A stretch of DNA of 32,186 bases. Source: Candidatus Gastranaerophilales bacterium (GTDB taxonomy: Bacteria; Cyanobacteriota; Vampirovibrionia; Gastranaerophilales; Gastranaerophilaceae). This document shows positions 7,864 through 15,581 of this stretch, in pieces. Location of the stretch: the NCBI GenBank assembly GCA_947628355.1, contig CANQZO010000002.1:1-32186 (forward strand). Reading direction: 5' to 3'. Positions within the stretch are counted from its first letter, which is position 1. Each line of letters opens with the position of its first letter. Made by a program: the position numbers and the translations under genes. The notes under the pieces were generated by a model that was not told the DNA's origin, did not search any database, and worked only from the letters and a program-made list of their open reading frames with translations.

Positions 7864-7901
7864 ACTTTAATATTTGTTTAAATAATAATTATTTGTATCG
7901 G

Positions 7902-8630
7902 TTAAGAGTGTATAGCCGACATGATAATTTCTTTAGCTTTTACAGCTTGTTCTTTTGTTGCAGGCGGTGTATTTTCAAGCACGTAAGAAATGTTGAGTTT
8001 TTTATATTTTTCTTTTGCCATGTCGTGATAGGGCAAAACTTCAAGCATTTTTACATTTTTAAGTGTCCCGATAAATCTGCCCAATTCCTTTAAATACTTC
8101 TCATTATAGGTAATATCGGGGACTACAACGTGTCTAATCCATACAGGAATGTTTTTTCCGGCTAAGTAACGGGCAAAGTTTAATACTGATTTGTTTGAAA
8201 ACCCCGTTAGTTTTTTGTGTTCATTGTCATTGATATGCTTAATATCAAGCAATATAAGGTCTGTATATTTTATAAGTTCATCGTATTTATTTGAGTTATC
8301 AAATAATATCCCCGATGTATCAAGTGCAGTATGAATGTTTTTTTCTTTTGCCTTTTTAAAAAGTTGGGTTATAAAATCAATCTGCAAAAGCGCTTCACCG
8401 CCCGAAACCGTAAGCCCGCCATTTTTAAGAAATTCTTTTACGCTGTCATATTTTGATAATATTTCATCAATATTCATTTGCTGATTAATATTTGCTGACC
8501 ATGTGTCAGGATTGTGGCAGTACATACAGCGCATAGGACACCCCTGCATAAAAACAACAAATCTTATTCCCGGCCCGTCTACAGTGCCGAATGTTTCTAT
8601 AGAATGAATGTTTCCTATAAGTTTGTCCAT
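7902..8630 (-). CDS. pflA: Pyruvate formate-lyase activating enzyme PflA
   Basis: This 242-residue radical SAM enzyme makes the glycyl radical on pyruvate formate-lyase, using S-adenosylmethionine and a [4Fe-4S] cluster. The cluster motif is Cys31-Cys35-Cys38 (GCPMRCMYCHNPDTW). GTVDGPGIRFVVFMQGC before it is diagnostic for PflA, and TVSGGEAL (the GGEP-like SAM site) and LDTSG follow. The length is that of the family. It is transcribed toward tspO and away from the small repeat protein at 8775. The pfl structural genes lie beyond that gene on the same strand, so pflA is not cotranscribed with them. The ATG has no Shine-Dalgarno but a perfect TATAAT seven bases upstream. Confidence 0.93.
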   Translation of the reverse strand: MDKLIGNIHSIETFGTVDGPGIRFVVFMQGCPMRCMYCHNPDTWSANINQQMNIDEILSKYDSVKEFLKNGGLTVSGGEALLQIDFITQLFKKAKEKNIHTALDTSGILFDNSNKYDELIKYTDLILLDIKHINDNEHKKLTGFSNKSVLNFARYLAGKNIPVWIRHVVVPDITYNEKYLKELGRFIGTLKNVKMLEVLPYHDMAKEKYKKLNISYVLENTPPATKEQAVKAKEIIMSAIHS

Positions 8631-8637
8631 AAATTTT

Positions 8638-8643
8638 ATTATA
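8638..8643 (-). promoter_or_regulatory. -10 box of pflA, leaderless arrangement
   Basis: On the minus strand TATAAT is followed by seven bases and the pflA ATG (8630). Transcription would start at about the first base of the coding region. No good -35 at the right distance is seen, which could mean an activator is needed. Confidence 0.45.
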
Positions 8644-8700
8644 AAATATGTTGTTTATTTCATCCGTTAAATTTTGTAAACAAAAATTATCATATAGTCA

Positions 8701-8728
8701 ATTTATAAAAAAAAATTTTTTTATAAAT
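8701..8728. repeat. 13-bp A/T inverted repeat between divergent pflA and repeat-protein gene
   Basis: Arms 8701-8713 and 8716-8728 (ATTTATAAAAAAA / TTTTTTTATAAAT) are perfect complements around a two-base centre. It lies in the 144-base divergent region. It could be a regulator site, curved promoter DNA, or chance in an AT-rich spacer. Confidence 0.4.
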
Positions 8729-8774
8729 AATACAAAGGTAAAGTAAGTAATATTAATTTTGGTGGAGGTAATTT

Positions 8775-9131
8775 ATGATTAATTCAGTTTCAAATTCATT
8801 AACAGGAACAAATTTTGCTCAAAGAGATTTTGTGGTTGTTGACGGAAAGCGTTATCCCGTTCAAAAAAGACCGTATAATAAGCCGGGAGTTTCTACATTA
8901 GCCCCTGTTTACAGAGATGTTGTGGTTATTGACGGTAAAGAATATCCTGTTGAAGAAGTATCGGATATGCATGCTTGTGATAAAACAAAAGATGTTGTAG
9001 TTATTGACGGTAAAGAATATGATGTAAACGCGCCTTTTTCTTTAGATACTTTATTCCCGAAAGGAATAATACCGCAAGGAATAATGGCAAATAACCAGTC
9101 TCAACCTCAAAAACTAAATTGTGTAGCATAA
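8775..9131 (+). CDS. Small protein with three VVIDGKEYPV repeats, unknown function
   Basis: I do not recognise this 118-residue protein. It contains three copies of a 12-residue unit: residues 18-29 (DFVVVDGKRYPV), 48-59 (DVVVIDGKEYPV) and 73-84 (DVVVIDGKEYDV). Each unit looks like a beta hairpin with a DGK turn. The spacers of 18 and 13 residues and both ends look disordered (N-terminal Ser/Asn-rich, C-terminal Gln/Asn-rich). Copies 2 and 3 are nearly identical at the DNA level too (29 of 30 bases, from 8916 and 8991). There are no membrane segments and no signal peptide. A strong GGTGGAGG before the ATG supports the start. It sits between pflA (divergent) and the glycyl-radical gene (convergent), so an accessory role for pyruvate formate-lyase is conceivable, but nothing in the sequence proves it. 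Confidence 0.75.
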   Translation: MINSVSNSLTGTNFAQRDFVVVDGKRYPVQKRPYNKPGVSTLAPVYRDVVVIDGKEYPVEEVSDMHACDKTKDVVVIDGKEYDVNAPFSLDTLFPKGIIPQGIMANNQSQPQKLNCVA

Positions 9132-9154
9132 TAAAATATCATATATAATATAAA

Positions 9155-9186
9155 AAGAAGCAGGATTTATCATAATCCTGCTTCTT
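9155..9186. terminator. Intrinsic terminator after the pfl cistrons, possibly bidirectional
   Basis: A perfect 13-base-pair stem has arms 9155-9167 (AAGAAGCAGGATT) and 9174-9186, with a six-base loop. On the minus strand the stem is followed by a T-rich run (TTTATATTATAT), so it ends the pflB/glycyl-radical transcript. It may also stop the plus-strand gene 8775-9131. Confidence 0.75.
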
Positions 9187-9191
9187 CAAAT

Positions 9192-9431
9192 TTATCCGAT
9201 TTTAGAATGGAATGTTCTTGAAATAACGTCATCCTGCTGTTCTTTTGTTAATTTATGGAAATTAACCGCGTAACCCGATACTCTGACGGTTAATTGCGGG
9301 TATTTTTCGGGATGTTTTTGGGCTTCAATTAATGTTTCACGATTAAAAACATTAACATTTAAGTGATGTCCGCCTTTTTCAACATATCCGTCAAGTAAAT
9401 TTATTAAGTTTTCTTCCTGCTTTGTCGCCAT
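9192..9431 (-). CDS. grcA: Separate glycyl-radical domain (PFL C-terminal part, GrcA-like)
   Basis: The protein has 79 residues and is equivalent to the C-terminal end of pyruvate formate-lyase. NLINLLDGY (8-16), HHLNVNVFNRE (22-32), YPQLTVRVSGYAVNF (44-58) and LTKEQQDDVISRTF follow the canonical order. Gly53 in RVSGYAV is the glycine that carries the radical made by PflA. In most bacteria this segment is joined to PflB, and E. coli has an extra spare copy (GrcA/YfiD). Here PflB itself lacks it, so this cistron must supply the radical in trans. It has its own AAGGAG and ATG and begins 17 bases after the pflB stop, so the split is a designed gene boundary and not a reading-frame error. Confidence 0.93.
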   Translation of the reverse strand: MATKQEENLINLLDGYVEKGGHHLNVNVFNRETLIEAQKHPEKYPQLTVRVSGYAVNFHKLTKEQQDDVISRTFHSKIG

Positions 9432-9448
9432 AATAAAAATCTCCTTAA

Positions 9449-11533
9449 TTATTCAATAATCGTTTTACAGCACCCAAAATCCATATTAATGGTGAGTTCA
9501 TCTGTGTATGCTTCATCTTTACCGAGTGCGTCGGGAATAATGGAAAAAGTATTTGAAATTCCGTCTTGAGCGTCATCAAAAGGAAGTTTCGCCACGGATG
9601 AAAGTGAAGCTAAAGCACCGTTTGTGTCTCTGCCGTGCATTGGATTAGCCCCGGGGGCTAAAGGAACTCCGGCTTTTCTGCCGTCAGGAGTATTACCGGT
9701 CTTTTTCCCGTATACTACATTTGAAGTTATTGTTAATATTGATGTTGTCGGTATTGAATTTCTGTATGTATAATGTTTTCTTATCTTTGACATAAATGAT
9801 TTAACAAGATTTACCGCTAATTCATCAACTCTGTCATCATTATTGCCGTATTTGGGGAAATCTCCCTCAACTTCATAATCAACTACAATTCCGTTTTCAT
9901 CGCGTATTGTTTTAACTTTAGCGTATTTAATGGCTGAAAGTGAATCTGCTACAACGGATAAGCCTGCAATACCCGTTGCAAAATACCTTTTAACGTCTCT
10001 GTCCATAAGTGCCATTTGTGCTTTTTCGTAGCAGTATTTATCGTGCATATAATGGATTATGTTTAAAGTATTGACATATAAGCCTGCCAGCCATTCCATC
10101 ATATCATCGTATTTTTGCATAACTTCATCAAAATCAAGATATTCTGATGTTATAGGCTGATATTTTGGTCCGACCTGTTCTTTTAATCTTTCGTCAACAC
10201 CGCCGTTTATTGCATATAATAAGCATTTTGCGAGGTTAGCACGAGCCCCGAAAAACTGCATTTCTTTACCTACAACCATTGATGAAACACAGCAGGCAAT
10301 TGCATAATCATCGCCATGAACTACTCTCATTAAGTCATCATTTTCATATTGGATTGATGATGTGTTTATTGAAATTCTTGCACAATATTCTTTAAACCCC
10401 TGCGGAAGTCTTGTTGACCAAAGAACCGTTAAATTGGGTTCAGGTGCGCTTCCAAGATTTTCCAATGTATGCAAATATCTGAAAGAATTTTTTGTTACCA
10501 GTGTTCTGCCGTCTGTTCCCATACCTGCAATGGATTCTGTTACCCAGGTGGGGTCGCCCGAAAACAGTTCATTATATTCGGGTGTGCGTGCAAATTTTAC
10601 AAGCCTTAACTTCATTATAAAGTGGTCAATTAATTCTTGTGCTTGTTCTTCGGTTAATGCTCCAGTCTGTAAATCACGTTCTATATAAATATCTATAAAA
10701 GTAGAAGTTCTGCCGATACTCATTGCAGCGCCGTTTTGTTCTTTTACTGCGGATAAATAACCGAAATACAGCCATTGTATAGCTTCTTTTGCATTCTGCG
10801 CGGGTTTTGAAATGTCAAATCCGTATATTTCACCGAGAGTTTTCATATCATTTAAGGCTCTGATTTGGTCGGTTATTTCTTCACGGAGCTGAATGCGCTC
10901 GGGAGTCATTTCACCCTCTAAGGATTTAAACTGTTCCTGTTTATCTTCAATAAGTCTGTCGATACCATATAAAGCTACACGTCTGTAATCACCTATTATT
11001 CTGCCTCTGCCGTATGCGTCGGGAAGCCCTGTTATAATAGCAGAGTGTCTTGCAGCTTTCATTTCGGGGGTGTATGCGTCAAAAACACCTTGATTGTGTG
11101 TTTTTCTGTATTTTGTAAATATTTCGGTTACTTTCGGATTAACTTCATAACCGTATGATTGACATGAAGCCTGCGCCATTCTTATTCCGCCAAACGGCTG
11201 AAGTGAACGTTTTAACGGTTTATCTGTCTGCAAACCTACTATTTGTTCCAGTTCTTTATCAATGTATCCTGAATTGTGCGAGGTTATTGTTGATACAATT
11301 TCCGTATCCATATCAAGAACACCGCCGTTTTTTCTCTCGGCTTCCAATAAATCACAACATTCCTGCCATAATCTTTTTGTAGCTTCGGTTGCAGGTGCAA
11401 GGAAATCCGAATTACCTTTATACTCAGTGTAATTATTTTGTATAAAATCCCTTACATCAATTTCACTTTGCCATTTCCCGGGTTTGAATTTTATTTCCTC
11501 TGTTTCCGAGTTCATTCCCAAATCTGTTTCCAT
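9449..11533 (-). CDS. pflB: Pyruvate formate-lyase catalytic body, lacking the glycyl-radical domain
   Basis: The protein cleaves pyruvate with CoA to acetyl-CoA and formate. From ATG 11533 it has 694 residues; the usual length is about 740-760. Family motifs are present throughout, including ITGLPDAYGRGRIIGDYRRVALYG and YAIACCVSSM. In the latter, Cys414 and Cys415 are the two catalytic cysteines. GNTPDGRKAGVPLAPGANPMHGRD is also present. The protein ends shortly after TFSIIPDALGKDEAYTDEL, just where canonical PFL continues into LLDGYF and the RVSGYAV glycyl-radical loop. That part is the next cistron (9192-9431). GTG 11542 is in frame, but it lies only two bases from AGGGAG; ATG 11533 is the better start. 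It is probably cotranscribed with the radical-domain gene as an anaerobic fermentation operon. Confidence 0.93.
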   Translation of the reverse strand: METDLGMNSETEEIKFKPGKWQSEIDVRDFIQNNYTEYKGNSDFLAPATEATKRLWQECCDLLEAERKNGGVLDMDTEIVSTITSHNSGYIDKELEQIVGLQTDKPLKRSLQPFGGIRMAQASCQSYGYEVNPKVTEIFTKYRKTHNQGVFDAYTPEMKAARHSAIITGLPDAYGRGRIIGDYRRVALYGIDRLIEDKQEQFKSLEGEMTPERIQLREEITDQIRALNDMKTLGEIYGFDISKPAQNAKEAIQWLYFGYLSAVKEQNGAAMSIGRTSTFIDIYIERDLQTGALTEEQAQELIDHFIMKLRLVKFARTPEYNELFSGDPTWVTESIAGMGTDGRTLVTKNSFRYLHTLENLGSAPEPNLTVLWSTRLPQGFKEYCARISINTSSIQYENDDLMRVVHGDDYAIACCVSSMVVGKEMQFFGARANLAKCLLYAINGGVDERLKEQVGPKYQPITSEYLDFDEVMQKYDDMMEWLAGLYVNTLNIIHYMHDKYCYEKAQMALMDRDVKRYFATGIAGLSVVADSLSAIKYAKVKTIRDENGIVVDYEVEGDFPKYGNNDDRVDELAVNLVKSFMSKIRKHYTYRNSIPTTSILTITSNVVYGKKTGNTPDGRKAGVPLAPGANPMHGRDTNGALASLSSVAKLPFDDAQDGISNTFSIIPDALGKDEAYTDELTINMDFGCCKTIIE

Positions 11534-11563
11534 AATATACACAACTCCCTAATTTAAAATCAT

Positions 11564-11569
11564 ATTATA
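11564..11569 (-). promoter_or_regulatory. Likely -10 box of the pflB operon
   Basis: A perfect TATAAT on the minus strand lies about 30 bases before the pflB ATG. TTGATG 19 bases further upstream is a poor -35 candidate. AGGGAG (about 11542-11548) then serves as ribosome-binding site. Confidence 0.45.
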
Positions 11570-11675
11570 ACATAAATTTTTCATTATTCATCAATATAAT
11601 TTATGTTTTTAATAAACTTTTTTAACTTTTTATCAGCATATTAAAAAGTGTAATATTTGTTTATAAATTTTATAT

Positions 11676-13493
11676 TTATTTTCCATAAAAAATATTGAAA
11701 ATGTATCTAAATTTATAAAATAATATTGTATTAAATTTTACATAATATGAATATAATGCAGGCATTTTGTTTATTACAAAACGAAAAATACTTCTGGCTA
11801 AACGATAATGTTTAATTCCTTTTTCAGAAATGTAAATGGTATTAAATACGGAAAGTTCGGAATTTGACTCTTTTTTTTCAAATAAATTTTTAATTTTTTT
11901 TGTATACTCTTTACGTTCTTCTTCTGACGTATTTATTAGTGCTTTATATTTTTCCCTGTTTTCGTAAATTAATGATCCGTTAATAAAATGTACGGCAGGC
12001 GATACCGATATATTATCAATATATTTTATATTTCTTTTTAAAAATTTTATTGAATTCTCAATGTTATCTTTAGTTTCGGTTGGATGCCCCAAGATAATAT
12101 ATATATTGTTTGCTATATTTGCTTTATAACAATTTTTTATAACCTTTTCCGCAGTATGAAGTTCTATACCTTTATTAATATATTTTAAAATATTTTCATC
12201 AGCTGAATCTAACCCAAAATTTATGTAAAAACAACCCGATTTTCTTATTTTTTTTAATAATTCTAAAGTAAATTCTTTTTCAAGTCTGGCAAATATTGAG
12301 TATTTTATATTTAAATTTTTCTTTATTATTAAATCAGCCATCCTGCTTAGAAAATTAGGGTGTAATGCATTATCCCAAAAATAGAAATATTTTGTATTGT
12401 ATTTTTTTGATAAGTATTCTAATTCGTCAACAAATTTTTCAACGGATTTGCATTGATATTCTTTGGAGTAACAAATACAAAAATTGCATTTATGCCAATA
12501 ACATGATTGTGAAGACATAACGGGAAGTACAAATTCAGGTGTGAAATAATTTTCTCTTAAATATCCGCTAAACGATTCTACAGGTAAATTATTAATATGT
12601 ATTTTACTTTGGGAAATATTTACTTTTACACAGTCATCTTTCATATAAATTATATTGGGTATATCTTCTATAGATATTTCTTTATTAAAATATTTAATAA
12701 AATCCATTGTAGTTTGAGTATTGTCGCCGATAGAGATGGAATCACAAAAATAATAAAACATTTCTTTTAAGTTAATGATATTTTTATAGAAATAATCGAA
12801 ATAAGTTCCACCGATATTTATATGAATATTTGATTTTGATTTCAAAATATAACAAAAATGAAGTCCAAAAATAAAAGAAGGAAAATGATTAATTGAAACA
12901 CTGATTATATCAGGATTTTTTGAAATAATTTTATTACATTCCGTTTCTAAAAAATCCTTGTATATTCCATATTTACTTTGAAAATGGGTAATTAAATCAT
13001 TAAAATTTACAGAAAAATTTACCTCCTCTACATTACTTCTGTAATTGGCAATATCAGGGGTTATAAAATTAGTTATATTTTTTACTAATATATTGTTTAA
13101 GGTTAACAATGTAATGAATATACAATTCAGATTATAATATAATGCAAAATTTGAATATAATTTTTTATTAGTGTAAATCGCTTTATAAAAAGTGCTGATT
13201 TTTTTTATATTTTTGTATATTTTAATATATTTTTGATTTGTTTTAACGGAGTCAATTATAATCCGGGAGATTTTATCATTATTAACAATATCTTTGTTAT
13301 TATTAATAAATTCATAATAAGAAGTTATTTTATCGCTAAAGTTTTGAGAAAAAAGTTCTAAAAAAAATTTTGAATTAATATCTATAAATTCAGTATCTGC
13401 ATTATTATTTTCTAAAATTCCTAATATCGTTGGTATTCCCGGTAAAGGTGCTAATGGCGGCGATTCAATTGAATTTACAATTATATATTTCAT
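11676..13493 (-). CDS. B12-binding-type radical SAM protein, unknown substrate
   Basis: The protein has 605 residues. The N-terminal ~300 have the look of a cobalamin-binding domain with linker: start MKYIIVNSIESPPLAPLPGIP.LGILE, then ISVSINHFPSFIFGLHFCYILKSKSNIHINIGGTYFDYF (split here only by its predicted strands). The radical SAM core begins near residue 325. The cluster cysteines are in SCYWHKCNFCIC: Cys331-x4-Cys336-x2-Cys339, with Cys341 close by. The spacing is x4 rather than the common x3, as in some 'CYWxxC' subfamilies. NFGLDSADENIL and IIILGHPTETKDNI fit the SAM barrel. It stands alone, reads very AT-rich with many Ile/Lys/Asn codons, and has no recognisable precursor peptide or partner next to it, so it may be acquired. 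Function unknown. The ATG has TATGAT six bases upstream and no Shine-Dalgarno. Confidence 0.8.
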   Translation of the reverse strand: MKYIIVNSIESPPLAPLPGIPTILGILENNNADTEFIDINSKFFLELFSQNFSDKITSYYEFINNNKDIVNNDKISRIIIDSVKTNQKYIKIYKNIKKISTFYKAIYTNKKLYSNFALYYNLNCIFITLLTLNNILVKNITNFITPDIANYRSNVEEVNFSVNFNDLITHFQSKYGIYKDFLETECNKIISKNPDIISVSINHFPSFIFGLHFCYILKSKSNIHINIGGTYFDYFYKNIINLKEMFYYFCDSISIGDNTQTTMDFIKYFNKEISIEDIPNIIYMKDDCVKVNISQSKIHINNLPVESFSGYLRENYFTPEFVLPVMSSQSCYWHKCNFCICYSKEYQCKSVEKFVDELEYLSKKYNTKYFYFWDNALHPNFLSRMADLIIKKNLNIKYSIFARLEKEFTLELLKKIRKSGCFYINFGLDSADENILKYINKGIELHTAEKVIKNCYKANIANNIYIILGHPTETKDNIENSIKFLKRNIKYIDNISVSPAVHFINGSLIYENREKYKALINTSEEERKEYTKKIKNLFEKKESNSELSVFNTIYISEKGIKHYRLARSIFRFVINKMPALYSYYVKFNTILFYKFRYIFNIFYGK

Positions 13494-13782
13494 GAATTTA
13501 TCATATCATGTAAAAAACAAAAAACTATGCTATTATAAAATTAAGTTAAAGGCTTATAATTAATATGCTTGAAAAAAATTGCTTGTTTAATGTTCCAATG
13601 CAAATATATGAACTACTAAAAGTATAACGGATTTATGCAGAGTGTGAATCAAGCGGATTGGCGGCAGACGTTAATAGTAAAATATAGTTATAATATATGT
13701 CATTTATGGGATAATGTCTTTGACAAAAGAATAATAACTTAAAAAATTTCAAAAAAATAAATTATAAAAGAAGGTAAATGTT
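13494..13782. promoter_or_regulatory. Divergent intergenic region with several promoter elements
   Basis: For the minus-strand radical SAM gene, TATGAT (13500-13505) lies six bases from its ATG. For the CoA-transferase genes there are several plus-strand candidates. These are an extended -10 TGCTATTAT (13528-13536), TATAAT (13555-13560), TATAAT (13689-13694) and a perfect TTGACA (13720-13725) with only a poor -10. If an upstream one is used, the leader would exceed 200 bases. A GC-richer patch at about 13636-13671 has no clear stem. I see no gene here. Confidence 0.4.
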
Positions 13783-14430
13783 TTGAAGAAAGTTATATCA
13801 GCAGCAGAAGCAGCTTCATTGATTAAAGACGGCTCTACGGTAATGGTGGGCGGGTTTTTAAGCTGCGGTGCTCCCGATTGTATTATTGATGAACTTGTAA
13901 AAACAAAAGTAAAAAATCTTACAATGATTTGTAATGATACATCTTTCCCCGATGCTGACAGAGGTTTATTAATAAAAAACGGACTCGTTAAAAAAGTTAT
14001 AACCACTCATATAGGTACAAATCATATAACGGGTGAAAAAATGCACTCGGGCGAAGTGGAAGTCGAATTTTACCCGATGGGAACTTTAGTGGAAAAAATC
14101 CATGCCAAAGGTTCGGGTTTAGGCGGGGTGCTTACTCCTACAGGTATAGGCACTATTCTTGAAGAGGGTAAGAAAATAGTTGAAATTAAAGGTAAAAAAT
14201 ATATCTTTGAAGAACCTTTAGGTGCTGATTTTGCAATAATCTACGGAACAAAAGTCGACAGATACGGAAATGTTAAATTTGAGGGAACAACAAGAAATTT
14301 TAATACCTCAATGGCAACGGCTGCAGATGTTGTTATTGTACAGGCTGATGAGATTGTTGATTGTTTAAATCCGGATGAGGTTGTAATACCGGGGATTTTC
14401 ATTGATTATGCGGTAAGGCGCGGGAGTTAA
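13783..14430 (+). CDS. CoA-transferase subunit A (3-oxoacid/acetate CoA-transferase family I)
   Basis: The 215-residue alpha subunit of a family I CoA-transferase moves CoA between carboxylic acids such as acetate, acetoacetate, butyrate or succinate. Signature stretches are VMVGGFLSCGAPDCIIDEL (the GGFxxxGxP loop), CNDTSFPD, GTLVEKIHAKGSGLGGVLTPTGIGT and YGNVKFEGTTRNFN. It matches AtoD/CtfA/ScoA in length and order. Which acid pair it uses cannot be told from sequence. The start is TTG 13783, eight bases after AAGG at 13771-13774. An ATG five bases earlier (13778) reads only two codons before a TGA that overlaps the TTG. Subunit B follows after two bases, so the two are translated together. 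Confidence 0.9.
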   Translation: MKKVISAAEAASLIKDGSTVMVGGFLSCGAPDCIIDELVKTKVKNLTMICNDTSFPDADRGLLIKNGLVKKVITTHIGTNHITGEKMHSGEVEVEFYPMGTLVEKIHAKGSGLGGVLTPTGIGTILEEGKKIVEIKGKKYIFEEPLGADFAIIYGTKVDRYGNVKFEGTTRNFNTSMATAADVVIVQADEIVDCLNPDEVVIPGIFIDYAVRRGS

Positions 14431-14432
14431 TT

Positions 14433-15113
14433 ATGACAACGGTAGTTAATCAAAGTTTGACAAAAGACAAAATAAAGGAAATTATCGCCCGCAGAATTGC
14501 CAAAGAATTTAAAAACGGTGATATCGTTACCCTCGGAATAGGGCTGCCTACCGAGGCTGCTAATTACATTGATGAAAACAAACATATTATAATTCAATCC
14601 GAAAACGGAATATTAGGGCTCGGCCGCGACCAAAAAGGTCCGAATTTTAATAAGAAAATAGTTAATGCGGGCGGAACTTATGTAGAAGTTAATAAGGGCG
14701 CTTGTTTTTATGATTCTCAAATGGCTTTTACCATAATGAGGGGAGGTCATATTGACGCAACCGTTTTAGGCGCACTTGAGGTTGATGAAGAAGGCTCTAT
14801 TGCCAGCTGGCAAATCCCCAATAAATTTGTACCCGGTATCGGCGGGTCTATGGATTTAATTGTAGGTTCAAAAAAAGTTATTGTTGCAATGACACATACC
14901 GCAAAAGACTCACCTAAAATCGTTAAAAAGTGTACTCTGCCTTTAACCGCATATCGTGAAGTTGATATGATTATAACGGAACGCGCTGTTTTTCATCTAA
15001 CTTCCGAGGGATTAATTTTAACGGAAATAAATCCCATGTTTTCAATTGAAGATATAAAATCTTCAACAGGGGCAGATTTTACCGTCAGCAAATATTTAAA
15101 GGAAATGTTTTAA
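14433..15113 (+). CDS. CoA-transferase subunit B
   Basis: This 226-residue beta subunit pairs with the protein encoded just upstream. It holds the catalytic glutamate, Glu57 in QSENGILGLG, which forms the acyl-glutamyl and CoA-thioester intermediates. GIGLPTEAANYI before it and DATVLGALEVDEEGSIASW, IPGKFVPGIGGSMDL-like and LTEINP.FS segments after it fit the AtoA/CtfB/ScoB family in length and order. In a fermenting cell it may recycle CoA from the acetyl-CoA made by pyruvate formate-lyase, but that link is an inference. Its stop codon overlaps that of the opposite-strand deaminase gene by four bases, with no terminator between. Confidence 0.9.
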   Translation: MTTVVNQSLTKDKIKEIIARRIAKEFKNGDIVTLGIGLPTEAANYIDENKHIIIQSENGILGLGRDQKGPNFNKKIVNAGGTYVEVNKGACFYDSQMAFTIMRGGHIDATVLGALEVDEEGSIASWQIPNKFVPGIGGSMDLIVGSKKVIVAMTHTAKDSPKIVKKCTLPLTAYREVDMIITERAVFHLTSEGLILTEINPMFSIEDIKSSTGADFTVSKYLKEMF

Positions 15114-15562
15114 ACTAAAATCTGTTCCGACAGCTCTTTTCTTATATCTTCAACAAAAATATGTTCAATCGGAGAATTATCGTCTTTTCTTAAATAAACC
15201 TCTTTTATGCCTGCCTGAACAATAAATCTTTTGCAAAGGATGCAGATAAAGTTATGTCCGTATATATACATTGTTGCATTTTGACATCTGTCCTGCCCTG
15301 CTTGGATTATGGCATTTTGTTCCGCGTGAATACTCCTGCAGGTTTCATACATTGTTCCTGATTGGATATTATTTTCAATCCTATAGCATTTTTTGAGTTC
15401 ATAACATGAAATAACCTTAGACGGAGTTCCGTTGTACCCCGTTGCTTTAATTTTTCTGTCTTCACCTACAATGACCGCGCCTACGTTAGCCCTCAAACAA
15501 TTTGAACGGGAAGCGCATGTTTTTGCTATTTCTAAGAAATACTCATTCCATTCTTTGACCAT
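15110..15562 (-). CDS. dCMP deaminase family protein
   Basis: The protein has 150 residues and a cytidine/deoxycytidylate deaminase fold. His79 and Glu81 (SIHAEQNAI) plus Cys107 and Cys110 (ICILC) give the zinc site and proton shuttle. NVGAVIVGEDRKIKATGYNGTPSKV is the usual substrate-side segment and FIVQAGIKEVYLR follows the zinc site. The Pro of the common PCxxC is Ile here. The family converts dCMP to dUMP for thymidylate synthesis; ComEB-type relatives look similar. GGAGGG seven bases before the ATG gives a strong ribosome-binding site. The stop overlaps the convergent CoA-transferase subunit B stop (TTAA). Confidence 0.88.
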   Translation of the reverse strand: MVKEWNEYFLEIAKTCASRSNCLRANVGAVIVGEDRKIKATGYNGTPSKVISCYELKKCYRIENNIQSGTMYETCRSIHAEQNAIIQAGQDRCQNATMYIYGHNFICILCKRFIVQAGIKEVYLRKDDNSPIEHIFVEDIRKELSEQILV

Positions 15563-15581
15563 AAAATGCCCTCCGATTTCT

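Noticed and set aside
9432..9451. Frameshift or sequencing error joining pflB and the radical-domain ORF
   Set aside because: pflB ends in its own non-canonical tail (ending CCKTIIE) and the small gene starts with its own AAGGAG and ATG; they do not join by one or two bases without losing plausible sequence.
11534..11542. GTG 11542 as pflB start
   Set aside because: Only two bases separate it from the Shine-Dalgarno; ATG 11533 has a workable spacing and gives the familiar N-terminus.
13565..13627. Possible 20-aa precursor peptide (MLEKNCLFNVPMQIYELLKV) near the B12 radical SAM gene
   Set aside because: No ribosome-binding site, on the opposite strand and beyond a likely promoter region; the size and composition are not distinctive.
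13620..13690. GC-richer patch (13636-13671) as a tRNA or small RNA gene
   Set aside because: No cloverleaf, no T-loop consensus and no clear stem; I cannot support an RNA gene.
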